DNA of 59,117 bases from Aquirhabdus sp. (GTDB taxonomy: Bacteria > Pseudomonadota > Gammaproteobacteria > Pseudomonadales > Moraxellaceae). Under the pieces are notes generated by a model. It searched no databases. It was not told the origin of the DNA and saw only the letters and a list, made by a program, of their open reading frames with translations. A program made the position numbers and the translations under genes. How positions within the stretch are numbered: position 1 is the first letter of the stretch; each line of letters starts with the position of its first letter. The stretch is from positions 1 through 59,117 of the forward strand of contig JASLHI010000062.1 in the NCBI GenBank assembly GCA_030149815.1, in the 5' to 3' direction. Shown here piece after piece: positions 34,902-43,935 of this stretch.

Positions 34902-36761
34902 TTAGGCAGTTAATGCTTTCTTCTCTTGAAGCGCAGCGATCAATTGTGCATTGCGTTCACGGAGAACTTCTGGCAACGCATCACCGATCTTATCAAACAA
35001 TTCTTTATGGCTTTCCAGCTCAGCAACCCATAGATCATGATCTTGTGAAGTCACTTGTTCGAAGTCTTCACGGCTAAATGTCGTGCCAGTCCAGTTCAAG
35101 TCTTCATACGCTGGCACATAACCGATTGGAGTTTCTTCAGCATGGATCGTGTTTTCACAACGATTGATCATCCACTCGAGAACGCGAGTGTTTTGACCAA
35201 AACCAGGCCATACGAAGTTGCCATTCGCATCACGACGGAACCAGTTCACATTGAAAATCTTAGGCATTTTTGCACCGCTCACAGCTGCTGCGGCTTGCAG
35301 TTTTTCGCCCATATTCAACCAATGCTGGAAGTAATCACCCATGTTGTAGCCACAGAATGGCAACATCGCGAACGGATCACGACGAACGATACCTTGCTGA
35401 CCAACTGCCGCAGCCGTTGTTTCAGAACCCATAGTTGCTGCTTTGTACACACCATCAACCCAGTCGAATGCTTCAGTGACTAATGGCACTGTGTCTGCAC
35501 GACGACCACCGAAGATGAACGCTGAAATCGGTACGCCTGCTGGATTCTCCCAGTCTGCGTCGATTGATGGACATTGACCTGCTGATACTGTGAAGCGTGA
35601 GTTTGGATGCGCTGCTGGCGTACCCAAATCTTTTGACCATGCTTGACCTTTCCAATCAGTCAGGTTAGCTGGTGCTTCTTTGGTCAGGCCTTCCCACCAT
35701 ACATCACCATCTTCAGTAAGGGCAACGTTGGTATAAATGGTGTTTTTATACAAGGTTGCCAAGCAGTTCGGATTAGTTTTTTCGCTAGTACCTGGTGCAA
35801 CACCGAAGAAACCTGCTTCTGGGTTGATCGCGTACAGACGACCATCCGCACCTGGCTTAAGCCATGCAATGTCATCACCTACAGTTTCAATTTTCCAGCC
35901 TTCAAAACCTGCTGGTGGAATCAACATTGCAAAGTTGGTTTTACCACAAGCCGATGGGAATGCTGCTGCAACGTAGTGTTTTTCGCCTTTTGGACTGGTT
36001 AAGCCCAAAATCAACATGTGTTCAGCCAACCAACCTTGATCGCGACCCATCACAGATGCGATACGGAGTGCCAAACATTTTTTGCCGAGCAATGCGTTGC
36101 CGCCGTAGCCTGAACCGAAAGACCAGATTTCGCGAGTTTCTGGGTAATGCACGATGTATTTCGTATCGTTACATGGCCATTTCACATCAGCTTGACCCGC
36201 AGCAAGCGGTGCGCCAACAGAGTGAACACATGGCACAAACTCACCATCAGTACCGATTACGTCGTACACTTCTTTGCCCATACGCGCCATGATGCGCATA
36301 TTGACCACAACATAAGGAGAGTCACTGAGCTCAATCCCAACGTGTGCAATGTGGCTACCCAATGGGCCCATTGAGAACGGGACAACGTACATGGTACGAC
36401 CACGCATACAACCTTCAAACAAACCGTTCAAAGTTGCGCGCATTTCTGCAGGTGCTGCCCAGTTATTCGTTGAGCCAGCGTCTTCTTTTTTCTCAGAGCA
36501 AATAAAAGTGCGCTCTTCTACGCGTGCCACATCAGAAGGGCTTGATAACGCGAGATAAGAACCTGGACGTTTTTCTTCATTTAATTTTTGCATCGTGCCT
36601 GAACTGACCATCAGATCAAGTAGGCGTTGATTCTCTTCATCGCTGCCATCAACCCACTCAATGCGGTCTGGTTGAGTGAGTGCTGCGATCTGCTCCACCC
36701 AAGCGATAAGCTTGGTATGGCGAACAAATGCTGGAGGATTAGAAGCTATCACTTGGGTCAT
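34902..36761 (-). CDS. pckG: Phosphoenolpyruvate carboxykinase (GTP)
   Basis: 619 residues. PckG makes PEP from oxaloacetate with GTP, the entry to gluconeogenesis. The GTP-type signature FPSACGKTN is present with catalytic Cys272 and P-loop Lys274, along with FGSGYGGNALLGKKC upstream, GDDIAWLK after it, and WFRRDANGNFVWPGFG near the end. The frame is open to 36860 but start ATG 36761 is preferred (AAGG upstream, family N-terminus). With isocitrate lyase at the right end of the window it points to growth on acetate, alkanes or fatty acids. It is a single-gene unit. Confidence 0.96.
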   Translation of the reverse strand: MTQVIASNPPAFVRHTKLIAWVEQIAALTQPDRIEWVDGSDEENQRLLDLMVSSGTMQKLNEEKRPGSYLALSSPSDVARVEERTFICSEKKEDAGSTNNWAAPAEMRATLNGLFEGCMRGRTMYVVPFSMGPLGSHIAHVGIELSDSPYVVVNMRIMARMGKEVYDVIGTDGEFVPCVHSVGAPLAAGQADVKWPCNDTKYIVHYPETREIWSFGSGYGGNALLGKKCLALRIASVMGRDQGWLAEHMLILGLTSPKGEKHYVAAAFPSACGKTNFAMLIPPAGFEGWKIETVGDDIAWLKPGADGRLYAINPEAGFFGVAPGTSEKTNPNCLATLYKNTIYTNVALTEDGDVWWEGLTKEAPANLTDWKGQAWSKDLGTPAAHPNSRFTVSAGQCPSIDADWENPAGVPISAFIFGGRRADTVPLVTEAFDWVDGVYKAATMGSETTAAAVGQQGIVRRDPFAMLPFCGYNMGDYFQHWLNMGEKLQAAAAVSGAKMPKIFNVNWFRRDANGNFVWPGFGQNTRVLEWMINRCENTIHAEETPIGYVPAYEDLNWTGTTFSREDFEQVTSQDHDLWVAELESHKELFDKIGDALPEVLRERNAQLIAALQEKKALTA

Positions 36762-36989
36762 GGTGAGGCCTTTTTCGTAAGAATACGAGCTAAGACAGTC
36801 CCGGATCACGGGCACTGCCGCTAAAAATTGAGGGCATATTAAAGCACAAAAACGCCGCATTTAGAAGACTGTATAACAGGCATAAATTTTCGTGATAGTA
36901 GTATCAGCACGTTAAATATACTTTTTAAAAATCCTTTTTTTATGCTGAAACATATATACCGCAAAACATACACCAAACTCCAGCGCAAA

Positions 36990-37016
36990 AAAACCGTACT
37001 ATAAAAATACGGTTTT
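36990..37016 (-). terminator. Terminator of the metal-dependent hydrolase gene
   Basis: Perfect nine-base arms AAAACCGTA (36990-36998) and TACGGTTTT (37008-37016), with further A residues on the left that give a T-run on the minus strand. It is 98 bases past the stop at 37114. Confidence 0.75.
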
Positions 37017-37113
37017 ATGTGTTCAGTTAAAACTTTAACTCTTCTCTTTCTGCTCATTAAACCATCACTTATCGCATGAGAAAACTTAGCTTTTCTTCAT
37101 CTCACAGATCGTT

Positions 37114-37992
37114 TTAAGCAGTCATACCCAAGATTGTACGATATTTGTCTAACAGCGCATGAGTATTGTGCTGCCAAGGATGAAAGTTGGGTCGGAAGTA
37201 ATCCCATGTATCAGGAATAATCTCCGTAAAGAAACCATGACGCCCCCACGCCAAACTCAAACCTTTACGCCAAGAACGCAAATTGAATATTTGACCATCG
37301 CGATACATCAACGTTGCCCAAAAACCAAATTTTGCTGCGACGATGAAGGTGATTGCCAGCACCATCACAATTGCACGATTGAGATAAGCAGATACACCGC
37401 TGCCGTAGAGCTTTTCATACACATCAAACGCAACTGATTTATGCTCATTCTCTTCCACCGAATGCCATAACCATAAATGCTTCATGGTTTCATCTTGCAT
37501 AATGTCTTGAATGTCAGTACGCCGCATCAATTGCGCCGCAATGGTTCCTGTGAAATGCTCCAGCGCACACGTCACCGAAAGTCGCATTTTTGGACTATCT
37601 CGAAACACATATTTGGTTGCAACGTGTAAAAGATTATAGGTAAACCTTTCGAGTGACTCAGGGTTTAACCCATGAATTTGCGCACTGGTATTAAATGCAT
37701 GATGCTCTTTTGCATGCATGGCTTCTTGACCAATAAACGCACTGATGTCTTTTTGGAGTTGAGGATCATCGGTAATGAGATCGCGAACCGCACGTACGCT
37801 ATCAACAAAATAACGCTCGCCATCAGGAAACATTACCGACAATGCCGTCAGTAAATGCGTGCTCGCAGGATCGCCACCAAGCCAATATTTCGGCACATCC
37901 TGAAACTTGAAATCCATCCGACGCACAGGAAATGCCGCTTTTAAGGCAAATGGCGCACTCGTATTTGTGATCTGTTCAAATTTAGCATTCAC
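37114..37992 (-). CDS. Ferritin-like metal-dependent hydrolase (PF10118 type)
   Basis: 292 residues. The family opening PVRRMDFKF and then KYWLGGDPASTHLLTALSVMF, the metal-ligand clusters GQEAMHAKEHH, CALEHFTG and HSVEENEHKSVAFD, and one membrane span near residues 207-228 match the predicted metal-dependent hydrolases of COG3687. The Glu and His clusters fit a di-iron four-helix protein. Function is unknown; members are common in mycobacteria and Acinetobacter with lipid genes. A long inverted repeat lies just upstream at 38027-38055. Confidence 0.82.
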   Translation of the reverse strand: MNAKFEQITNTSAPFALKAAFPVRRMDFKFQDVPKYWLGGDPASTHLLTALSVMFPDGERYFVDSVRAVRDLITDDPQLQKDISAFIGQEAMHAKEHHAFNTSAQIHGLNPESLERFTYNLLHVATKYVFRDSPKMRLSVTCALEHFTGTIAAQLMRRTDIQDIMQDETMKHLWLWHSVEENEHKSVAFDVYEKLYGSGVSAYLNRAIVMVLAITFIVAAKFGFWATLMYRDGQIFNLRSWRKGLSLAWGRHGFFTEIIPDTWDYFRPNFHPWQHNTHALLDKYRTILGMTA

Positions 37993-38470
37993 GACTTCAA
38001 CTCCTCACGACATGATTACCAAAATATCTCTATATTTACCAATAATATATAGAGAACCGTAAATCATCTTTATCTATTTAAATATTCTCTTCTCATGATA
38101 TTAGTAGCGTCTTAAAGAGATTTAAAGTCGAATGCATGGTATTAAATGCTACTTATTGGAATTTTCAGCCACATAATGATTTTTTAATATTATATTTCAA
38201 TCATATACTGCTTAAAAAATTGACTAAATTTATGAAAATATTTTTAAGAAAAATAGATGTTTATTTAAAACAAACAAAGTGTAAATATATCAATCTAATC
38301 CCATGTATTAATTATGATTTTTTATCTTCAAAAGATATGACGTTTAGACCAAGATGGCGTATGATTATTTTATAGATGTTCAATTTAAAAATAGTCCGTC
38401 AAATTAACATGAATCCATCGCTACAACAGGATTGTAAATATTGAGAACGGTTTAAAAATAATGATTTTTA
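37993..38470. other. AT-rich gap with an inverted repeat, no gene
   Basis: About 480 very AT-rich bases between divergent genes. TCTCTATAT (38027-38035) and ATATAGAGA (38047-38055) form perfect nine-base arms 35 bases upstream of the hydrolase gene and may be an operator or 5' leader hairpin. A plus-strand frame at 138-375 of this stretch (38136-38375) is AT-driven, lacks a ribosome site and I do not call it. Confidence 0.5.
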
Positions 38471-39454
38471 ATGAATGCACCAGAGATCAATATGCTTACA
38501 CAGCAAGCACCGACTAAACGGCTTATTTCTCTGATCGTCAATGCATCATCAGGTCATCGCATGCCTGATGCTGAGCCTATCCATAAGGCACTCGTGCATT
38601 ATTTCACAGAGCATGGCTGTGATGTAGAACTGCATCTCGTTGAACAATTTTATGCTTTATCACAACTGACATTCAAAGTCGCAGCTCGGCATCAAGACAA
38701 AAAAGGTATTATCGTGATTGCGGGCGGTGATGGGACAATTAATGCCGTAGCACAAGTGCTACTACATGGCAAAATCCCGATCGGTATTATTCCTCTGGGT
38801 ACTTTTAATTATGTTGCTCGCGCGCTGGGTATTCCGCTTGACTTACTGGAAGCGGCTCATACCGTATTACACGGTCAGCACAGTACCATTCATGTCGGTT
38901 GTGTGAATCAATATATTTATCTGAACAATGCATCGATTGGCCTTTACCCTCGCCTCATCGAACAACGCGAATACGACAATCATCGTTTCGGACGATTTCG
39001 CTTTGTTGCCAAAATTTCTGGCTTCGCGGCACTCATGCGCGAACAGCAAAAGCTCAAACTCAAGCTCATCGTTGATGGACGGGTCAAGCCAATTGAATCG
39101 CCACTGGTATTTTTTGGTAACAACCCTCTTCAACTCAAAGATTATAAAATGAATCTGGCAGAATGCGCGGCTCAAGGAAAGTTAGCCGTCGTTGCGATTA
39201 CGGAAGTGTCTAAACTACAAATTTTAAAGCTCATTGCACAATTGCAACTAGGTACCTTTGAACAAGCACCCGAAGTCACGGCATTTTGTGCAAATTCGAT
39301 TCGTATAGAATCTAAAGCCAGACAAATGAAAGTCGCTATTGATGGTGAAATTGTTTATGTTCAAACACCACTGCATTTTTCCGTTGCACATCGTGCACTG
39401 ACATTCATTGTGCCTCACTCCTCAGGAATTGATCATGCTTCTACACCTCTCTGA
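38471..39454 (+). CDS. Diacylglycerol kinase-family lipid kinase (YegS-like)
   Basis: 327 residues with the DAGK catalytic signature: VIAGGDGTINAVAQVL (GGDGT near residue 85) and PLGTFNYVARALGIP (a variant of PLGTxNDFAR with Tyr-Val in place of Asp-Phe). The C-terminal beta domain ends in AIDGEIV and VAHRALTFIVP. The likely role is phosphorylation of a diacylglycerol or related lipid. Starts at 38471 or 38492 are possible; neither has a strong Shine-Dalgarno. The end overlaps the phosphoesterase start by 20 bases, so they form an operon. Confidence 0.85.
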   Translation: MNAPEINMLTQQAPTKRLISLIVNASSGHRMPDAEPIHKALVHYFTEHGCDVELHLVEQFYALSQLTFKVAARHQDKKGIIVIAGGDGTINAVAQVLLHGKIPIGIIPLGTFNYVARALGIPLDLLEAAHTVLHGQHSTIHVGCVNQYIYLNNASIGLYPRLIEQREYDNHRFGRFRFVAKISGFAALMREQQKLKLKLIVDGRVKPIESPLVFFGNNPLQLKDYKMNLAECAAQGKLAVVAITEVSKLQILKLIAQLQLGTFEQAPEVTAFCANSIRIESKARQMKVAIDGEIVYVQTPLHFSVAHRALTFIVPHSSGIDHASTPL

Positions 39455-40292
39455 TTTACATTTCGGCATGGAGCATAATCTGATTGCGGACGCACTCACG
39501 CAGCTCTGTAAAGAGTTACCTTTGGAGGCGATTGCGATTAGTGGAGATCTGACACAGCGCGCACGTCGCGCGCAATTCCAAGCATTCCATGATTTCTTTG
39601 ATTCTTTGGGCATTCCTTGGATTGTCGTGCCAGGCAATCATGATATTCCGCTTTACCACCTGCCTAGACGAATTCTGAATCCGTTTGGACGTTATACAAA
39701 AATATTCGGTGAACCAGAGAAAATATTAGAAACTAAGCACTTCTATCTTGTCGGTGTAAATAGCATTAGCCCAAAACATCATACCCAAGGACGTCTTTCT
39801 CACACCCAAATCACAGAAACAGGTCAGCGTTTATTAAAAGGTAAAGCAGGGAAAAAACGAATCATTCTGTCACATCAACCATTTCGTGTACTCAGGAACT
39901 ACCAACAAAAAGACATTCCAATATTAGCCTGTGAGGCAACTCAGCACTGGGCACATTGTGGCTTGGATGCGTTACTGCACGGACATTTTCATGTCCCTGT
40001 CGTTTTACCACTGCAAGAACATTTTGAATTGCACAAGGAAGTTCTGGATATTCAAGCTGGTACAGCAGTTTCCCACAGACTACGTTATGATGTCCCAAAT
40101 TCAGTCAATATTATTCATCCCGACTTACAAGTTGACCGCTATGATTTCAATCTTGAAAGCAAACAGTTTGAGCGCTTAGGTCAGCTTTGGCCAAACCTCA
40201 ATTCAAACTGTCAGCAACAACATGACAACATCGACCCAGATGTGTACAAAAAAACAGCAAACAATATTGTTATCCATAAAATCAACCCTTGA
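39435..40292 (+). CDS. Calcineurin-like metallophosphoesterase
   Basis: 285 residues with all five metal-binding blocks: HLSDLHFG at the N-terminus, SGDLTQRA, VPGNHDIP, SHQPF and HGHFHVP. ATG 39435 was chosen because AGGAATTGATC precedes it and homologues begin at LLHLSDLHFG. Substrate (phosphodiester, nucleotide or lipid pyrophosphate) cannot be read; coupling to the lipid kinase suggests phospholipid metabolism. Its stop codon is inside the -35 element of the groES promoter. Confidence 0.87.
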   Translation: MLLHLSDLHFGMEHNLIADALTQLCKELPLEAIAISGDLTQRARRAQFQAFHDFFDSLGIPWIVVPGNHDIPLYHLPRRILNPFGRYTKIFGEPEKILETKHFYLVGVNSISPKHHTQGRLSHTQITETGQRLLKGKAGKKRIILSHQPFRVLRNYQQKDIPILACEATQHWAHCGLDALLHGHFHVPVVLPLQEHFELHKEVLDIQAGTAVSHRLRYDVPNSVNIIHPDLQVDRYDFNLESKQFERLGQLWPNLNSNCQQQHDNIDPDVYKKTANNIVIHKINP

Positions 40293-40314
40293 AGCAGATC
40301 ATTCTACCCCCACT
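40286..40314 (+). promoter_or_regulatory. Sigma-32 heat-shock promoter of groES-groEL
   Basis: CCCTTGAA (CTTGAA at 40288-40293), a 13-base spacer, and CCCCCACT (40307-40314) match the RpoH consensus CTTGAA-N13-17-CCCCAT. It is 114 bases upstream of the groES start. The TGA stop of the preceding phosphoesterase gene is formed by bases 40290-40292 of the -35 element. Confidence 0.8.
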
Positions 40315-40427
40315 GTTTGATTAAGAATTTTTTCGCATAGCTAACATGCGCCGATGAGCGCATTATGCTGTGCACTCAACCCCAAAATCAGTGAAATACT
40401 GAAATCATTACTCAAGGAGAAAACTGC

Positions 40428-40715
40428 ATGAACATCCGTCCATTGCATGACCGTGTTGTTGTCCGCCGCGTTGAAGAAGAAACCAAAACTGCAGGCGGCA
40501 TTTTGCTCCCAGGTTCAGCAGCTGAAAAACCATCACAAGGCGAAATCATTGCTGTTGGTAAAGGTCAAATTACTGACAATGGCGTACGCGCTCTCGATGT
40601 CAAAGTTGGCGACAAAGTGTTGTTTGGTCAATACGCAGGTTCAACTGTTAAAGTGAACGGCGAAGAACTATTGATCATGAAAGAATCAGATATTTTTGGC
40701 GTTCTTGAAGGCTAA
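40428..40715 (+). CDS. groES: Co-chaperonin GroES
   Basis: 95 residues, full length. NIRPLHDRVVVRRVEEETKT is the standard opening, the mobile loop is TKTAGGILLPGSAAEKP, and the C-terminal strand is ELLIMKESDIFGVLE. GroES caps GroEL and forms the folding chamber lid. AAGGAGAAAAC is seven bases from the ATG. It is 53 bases ahead of groEL, with the heat-shock promoter upstream. Confidence 0.98.
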   Translation: MNIRPLHDRVVVRRVEEETKTAGGILLPGSAAEKPSQGEIIAVGKGQITDNGVRALDVKVGDKVLFGQYAGSTVKVNGEELLIMKESDIFGVLEG

Positions 40716-40768
40716 GCCTTAAAAATCAAACACAAACCATTTTAATAGATTAAGAAAGGATAAATTCC

Positions 40769-42406
40769 ATGTCTGCTAAAGAAGTTAAATTCGGCGACTC
40801 AGCCCGCGCAAAGATGATTGTTGGTGTAAATATTCTTGCTGATGCAGTCAAAGTAACACTCGGTCCTAAAGGCCGTAACGTTGTGATCGATAAATCTTAC
40901 GGTTCACCACACATCACTAAAGATGGCGTGACTGTTGCCAAAGAAATTACTCTGAAAGACAAATTCGAAAACATGGGCGCACAGCTCGTTCGTGAAGTTG
41001 CTAGCAAAACTGCTGACATTGCAGGTGACGGTACAACAACAGCAACTGTACTTGCACAAGCAATTCTAAACGAAGGCATGAAAGCAGTTGCTGCTGGCAT
41101 GAACCCAATGGATCTTAAACGCGGCATCGACAAAGCAGTTCGCGTTGCGGTTGGCGAAATCAAAAACATTTCTACACCAGCAAGCGACAGCAAAGCGATT
41201 GCTCAAGTGGGTTCGATCTCTGCAAATAGCGATACCACCATCGGTGATTTGATCGCTGAAGCGATGAATCGTGTAGGTAAAGAAGGCGTGATCACTGTAG
41301 AAGAAGGCTCAGGCTTTGAAGATACATTGGACGTGGTTGAAGGTATGCAATTTGATCGTGGCTACATCAGCCCATACTTTGCAAACAAACCAGATACTTT
41401 GACTGCTGAACTCGACAACCCACTGATCTTGCTCGTTGACAAAAAAATCAGCAACATCCGTGAATTGATCCCTACTCTCGAAGCAGTTGCAAAATCAGGC
41501 AAGCCTCTTCTCCTCATCGCTGAAGACATCGAAGGCGAAGCATTAGCAACTCTCGTTGTAAACAACATGCGCGGTATCATCAAAGTTTGTGCGGTTAAAG
41601 CACCAGGTTTCGGCGACCGTCGTAAAGCAATGCTACAAGACATCGCAACTTTGACTGGCGCAACTGTGATCAGCGAAGAAATCGGCATGAGCTTAGAAAC
41701 AGCTCAACTGACTGACCTCGGTTCAGCACGTAAAGTGACTGTTGGTAAAGAAAACACTGTCATCGTAGACGGTGCAGGTCAGCACGAAGAAATCGCATCA
41801 CGCGTTCAAACCATTCGTCGTCAAATCGAAGAAGCAACTTCTGATTATGACCGTGAAAAACTGCAAGAACGCGTTGCGAAACTCGCTGGCGGTGTTGCAG
41901 TCATCAAAATTGGTGCAGCGACTGAAACCGAAATGAAGGAGAAAAAAGATCGTGTTGATGATGCGTTACATGCAACACGCGCTGCAGTTGAAGAAGGTGT
42001 TGTAGCAGGTGGTGGTGTTGCGTTGGTTCGTGCAGTTGCTGCACTTGAGGGCCTCAAAGGCATCAACGATGACCAAACCGCAGGTGTAAACATTCTGCGC
42101 CGTGCGATGGAAGCACCACTGCGTCAAATCGTCACCAACGCTGGTGAAGAAGCATCTGTTGTTGTTAATGCAGTTAAGAGCGGTAAAGGTAACTACGGTT
42201 ACAACGCAGCAACTGGCGAATACGGCGACATGATCGACATGGGTATTCTTGATCCAGCTAAAGTAACTCGTTCAGCACTAGAACATGCTGCATCTGTTGC
42301 TGGCTTGATGCTGACCACTGAAGCAATGATTACTGATGCTGCAGACGATAAACCTGCAATGCCTGATATGGGCGGCATGGGTGGTGGTATGGGCGGCATG
42401 ATGTAA
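40769..42406 (+). CDS. groEL: Chaperonin GroEL
   Basis: 545 residues. All regions are intact: VTLGPKGRNVVIDKSYG and GDGTTTATVLAQ with the ATPase Asp in the equatorial domain, the hydrophobic substrate-binding apical domain, and the GGM-rich C-terminal tail (GGMGGGMGGMM). Start is set by AGAAAGGAT upstream. Codon use is strongly optimised, as expected of a highly expressed gene. The apparent minus-strand frames across it are shadows. Confidence 0.98.
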   Translation: MSAKEVKFGDSARAKMIVGVNILADAVKVTLGPKGRNVVIDKSYGSPHITKDGVTVAKEITLKDKFENMGAQLVREVASKTADIAGDGTTTATVLAQAILNEGMKAVAAGMNPMDLKRGIDKAVRVAVGEIKNISTPASDSKAIAQVGSISANSDTTIGDLIAEAMNRVGKEGVITVEEGSGFEDTLDVVEGMQFDRGYISPYFANKPDTLTAELDNPLILLVDKKISNIRELIPTLEAVAKSGKPLLLIAEDIEGEALATLVVNNMRGIIKVCAVKAPGFGDRRKAMLQDIATLTGATVISEEIGMSLETAQLTDLGSARKVTVGKENTVIVDGAGQHEEIASRVQTIRRQIEEATSDYDREKLQERVAKLAGGVAVIKIGAATETEMKEKKDRVDDALHATRAAVEEGVVAGGGVALVRAVAALEGLKGINDDQTAGVNILRRAMEAPLRQIVTNAGEEASVVVNAVKSGKGNYGYNAATGEYGDMIDMGILDPAKVTRSALEHAASVAGLMLTTEAMITDAADDKPAMPDMGGMGGGMGGMM

Positions 42407-42428
42407 TTTGCTGCTTTAAAACTGTTGT

Positions 42429-42468
42429 AAAAAAGCCCTCATCATGGTGACATGGTGGGGGATTTTTT
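42429..42468 (+). terminator. Terminator of groEL
   Basis: AAAAAA, then CCCTCATCAT (42436-42445), pairs with ATGGTGGGGG (42452-42461) with wobbles, and ends in six T at 42463-42468. It is 22 bases past the groEL stop and just before the HEPN-like gene. Confidence 0.75.
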
Positions 42469-42485
42469 ATTTAGGAATAATATAT

Positions 42486-43043
42486 ATGAGCAGTGGACGT
42501 GATGAAATAGAATTTCTAACTAGTGAAATTCGGGACTTTAAATATCTTTATGATGATTATCTCAACCTTTATGAAGACAAAACAGCAAGACACACACTTG
42601 ATACAAGTGCACCGCACTTTTTCAGAGATCTGTTTTATGTATTTCAAGAGTATTTTTTCATTAGAGCAGCTAGGTTTTTAGATCCTGCAAGTCAAGGTGG
42701 GAATGCTAACATTACATCAGAGACGGTATTAATTCGAGCTAGGACTGAAAATTGGCAGAACATTTCAGAGATAGAGCAATCCTATAAATTACTTAACAAA
42801 GATATAGCTTTAATTAGAAAAGTTAGAAACAAGCAACTAGCGCACTTAGACCTCAAAACTCATATAATTGACAGAGACCTTTATTTCCCATCTCCTGCAA
42901 CACTAGATGATTTTATGAATAATGCTATAACTTTTATAAATCTATGCAGAGATCACTACAATCTGAGATATTACAGGTTCCAAATAATCGGTGATAGAGC
43001 TGGTGCAGCGCATCTCATACAATTATTTAAATCATCAAATTAA
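42486..43043 (+). CDS. HEPN/AbiU2-like protein, possible toxin or antiphage gene
   Basis: 185 residues from ATG 42486 (TAGGAAT upstream). All-helical, with FRDLFYVFQEYFFIRAARFLD in the first helices and the motif RKVRNKQLAHLDLKT, where Arg114 and His120 form an R-x5-H pattern typical of HEPN RNases, closest to the AbiU2 type. HEPN proteins cut RNA in toxin-antitoxin and abortive infection systems. No antitoxin or nucleotidyltransferase gene adjoins it. It is distinctly AT-rich between groEL and tpx, so probably acquired. The assignment is by motif only. Confidence 0.62.
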   Translation: MSSGRDEIEFLTSEIRDFKYLYDDYLNLYEDKTARHTLDTSAPHFFRDLFYVFQEYFFIRAARFLDPASQGGNANITSETVLIRARTENWQNISEIEQSYKLLNKDIALIRKVRNKQLAHLDLKTHIIDRDLYFPSPATLDDFMNNAITFINLCRDHYNLRYYRFQIIGDRAGAAHLIQLFKSSN

Positions 43044-43061
43044 TGTCTGTATTCTAGCAAG

Positions 43062-43121
43062 GCTGCGGGCTTATCCCAACTCTTATTGAATCGACTAAAC
43101 TAGCTGGGGCAAGCCGCCAGC
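43062..43121. repeat. Long imperfect inverted repeat downstream of the HEPN gene
   Basis: Bases 43062-43078 (GCTGCGGGCTTATCCCA) and 43105-43121 pair over about 14 of 17 positions (one wobble) around a 26-base loop. There is no T-run next to it, so it is not a classic terminator; it could be a terminus of a small mobile element. Confidence 0.4.
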
Positions 43122-43263
43122 CTACTTTATGTCATTCACAATCCACACCCCATTTCACTCATACCTTTTTTCTTAACAGTATCTTAACCAAATCCATCGA
43201 CCGCAAAACCACAATTGGTATAGGATAAAGCTCTCCAATTCCAATAAGTCAGGAAGCATCAAC

Positions 43264-43761
43264 ATGGCATCAGTTCTACTCGGCGGTAACGAAATTCCTT
43301 TAATCGGAGACATCCCAAGTCAAGGCGCAACCGCACCTAACTTCACATTGACCACCAAAGACCTCAGCGACGTCACGCTCGCAACATATGCTGGAAAACG
43401 CAAAGTCTTAAATATTTTCCCAAGCGTGGATACACCAACATGCGCAGCATCAGTTCGCAAATTTAACGAACAAGGCAGTAAGGTTAGCAATACGGTCGTG
43501 CTATGTATTTCTGCGGACTTACCATTTGCTCAAGCACGATTCTGTGGCGCAGAAGGACTCAACAACGTCATTAATTTATCGACATTCCGCCATCCTGAAT
43601 TTATCAGTAACTATGGCCTTACATTCTCAGCTGGTCCTCTCGTAGGTCTTGCAGCGCGTGCTGTGATTGTATTGGATGAACAAAACAAAGTATTACATGC
43701 TGAACTCGTCCATAACGTCAGTGACGAACCAAACTACGCAACTGCTCTTGCCGTTTTATAG
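43264..43761 (+). CDS. tpx: Thiol peroxidase Tpx
   Basis: 165 residues of the atypical 2-Cys peroxiredoxin Tpx. The peroxidatic Cys60 is in PSVDTPTCAAS and the resolving Cys94 in QARFCGAEG, at the family spacing. It reduces H2O2 and lipid hydroperoxides with thioredoxin in the cytoplasm or periplasm. The start has CAGGAAG upstream. A strong perfect hairpin follows. Confidence 0.95.
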   Translation: MASVLLGGNEIPLIGDIPSQGATAPNFTLTTKDLSDVTLATYAGKRKVLNIFPSVDTPTCAASVRKFNEQGSKVSNTVVLCISADLPFAQARFCGAEGLNNVINLSTFRHPEFISNYGLTFSAGPLVGLAARAVIVLDEQNKVLHAELVHNVSDEPNYATALAVL

Positions 43762-43788
43762 ATTCTGAACTGATCACATCGCAATAAT

Positions 43789-43825
43789 AAAAATCCCTAA
43801 AACAAAAAATATTTTAGGGATTTTT
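43789..43825 (+). terminator. Terminator of tpx
   Basis: Perfect 14-base arms AAAAATCCCTAAAA (43789-43802) and its complement (43812-43825), ending in T-run. Confidence 0.92.
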
Positions 43826-43935
43826 TATGACCATCGAATACTTACAAATCACAACAATCCACCAAGTGATATTGACACGATTTTTATAAGCTCATGATTA
43901 TGATTCAAACTTGATTTTTAACTTAAAGGTCTAAA

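Noticed and set aside
38136..38375. Plus-strand frame of 79 codons in the gap before the lipid kinase
   Set aside because: Same AT-driven composition, no Shine-Dalgarno and no recognisable motif.
42360..42406. GGCATGGGT-type repeats
   Set aside because: This is the normal GGM tail of GroEL, not a tandem repeat or CRISPR.
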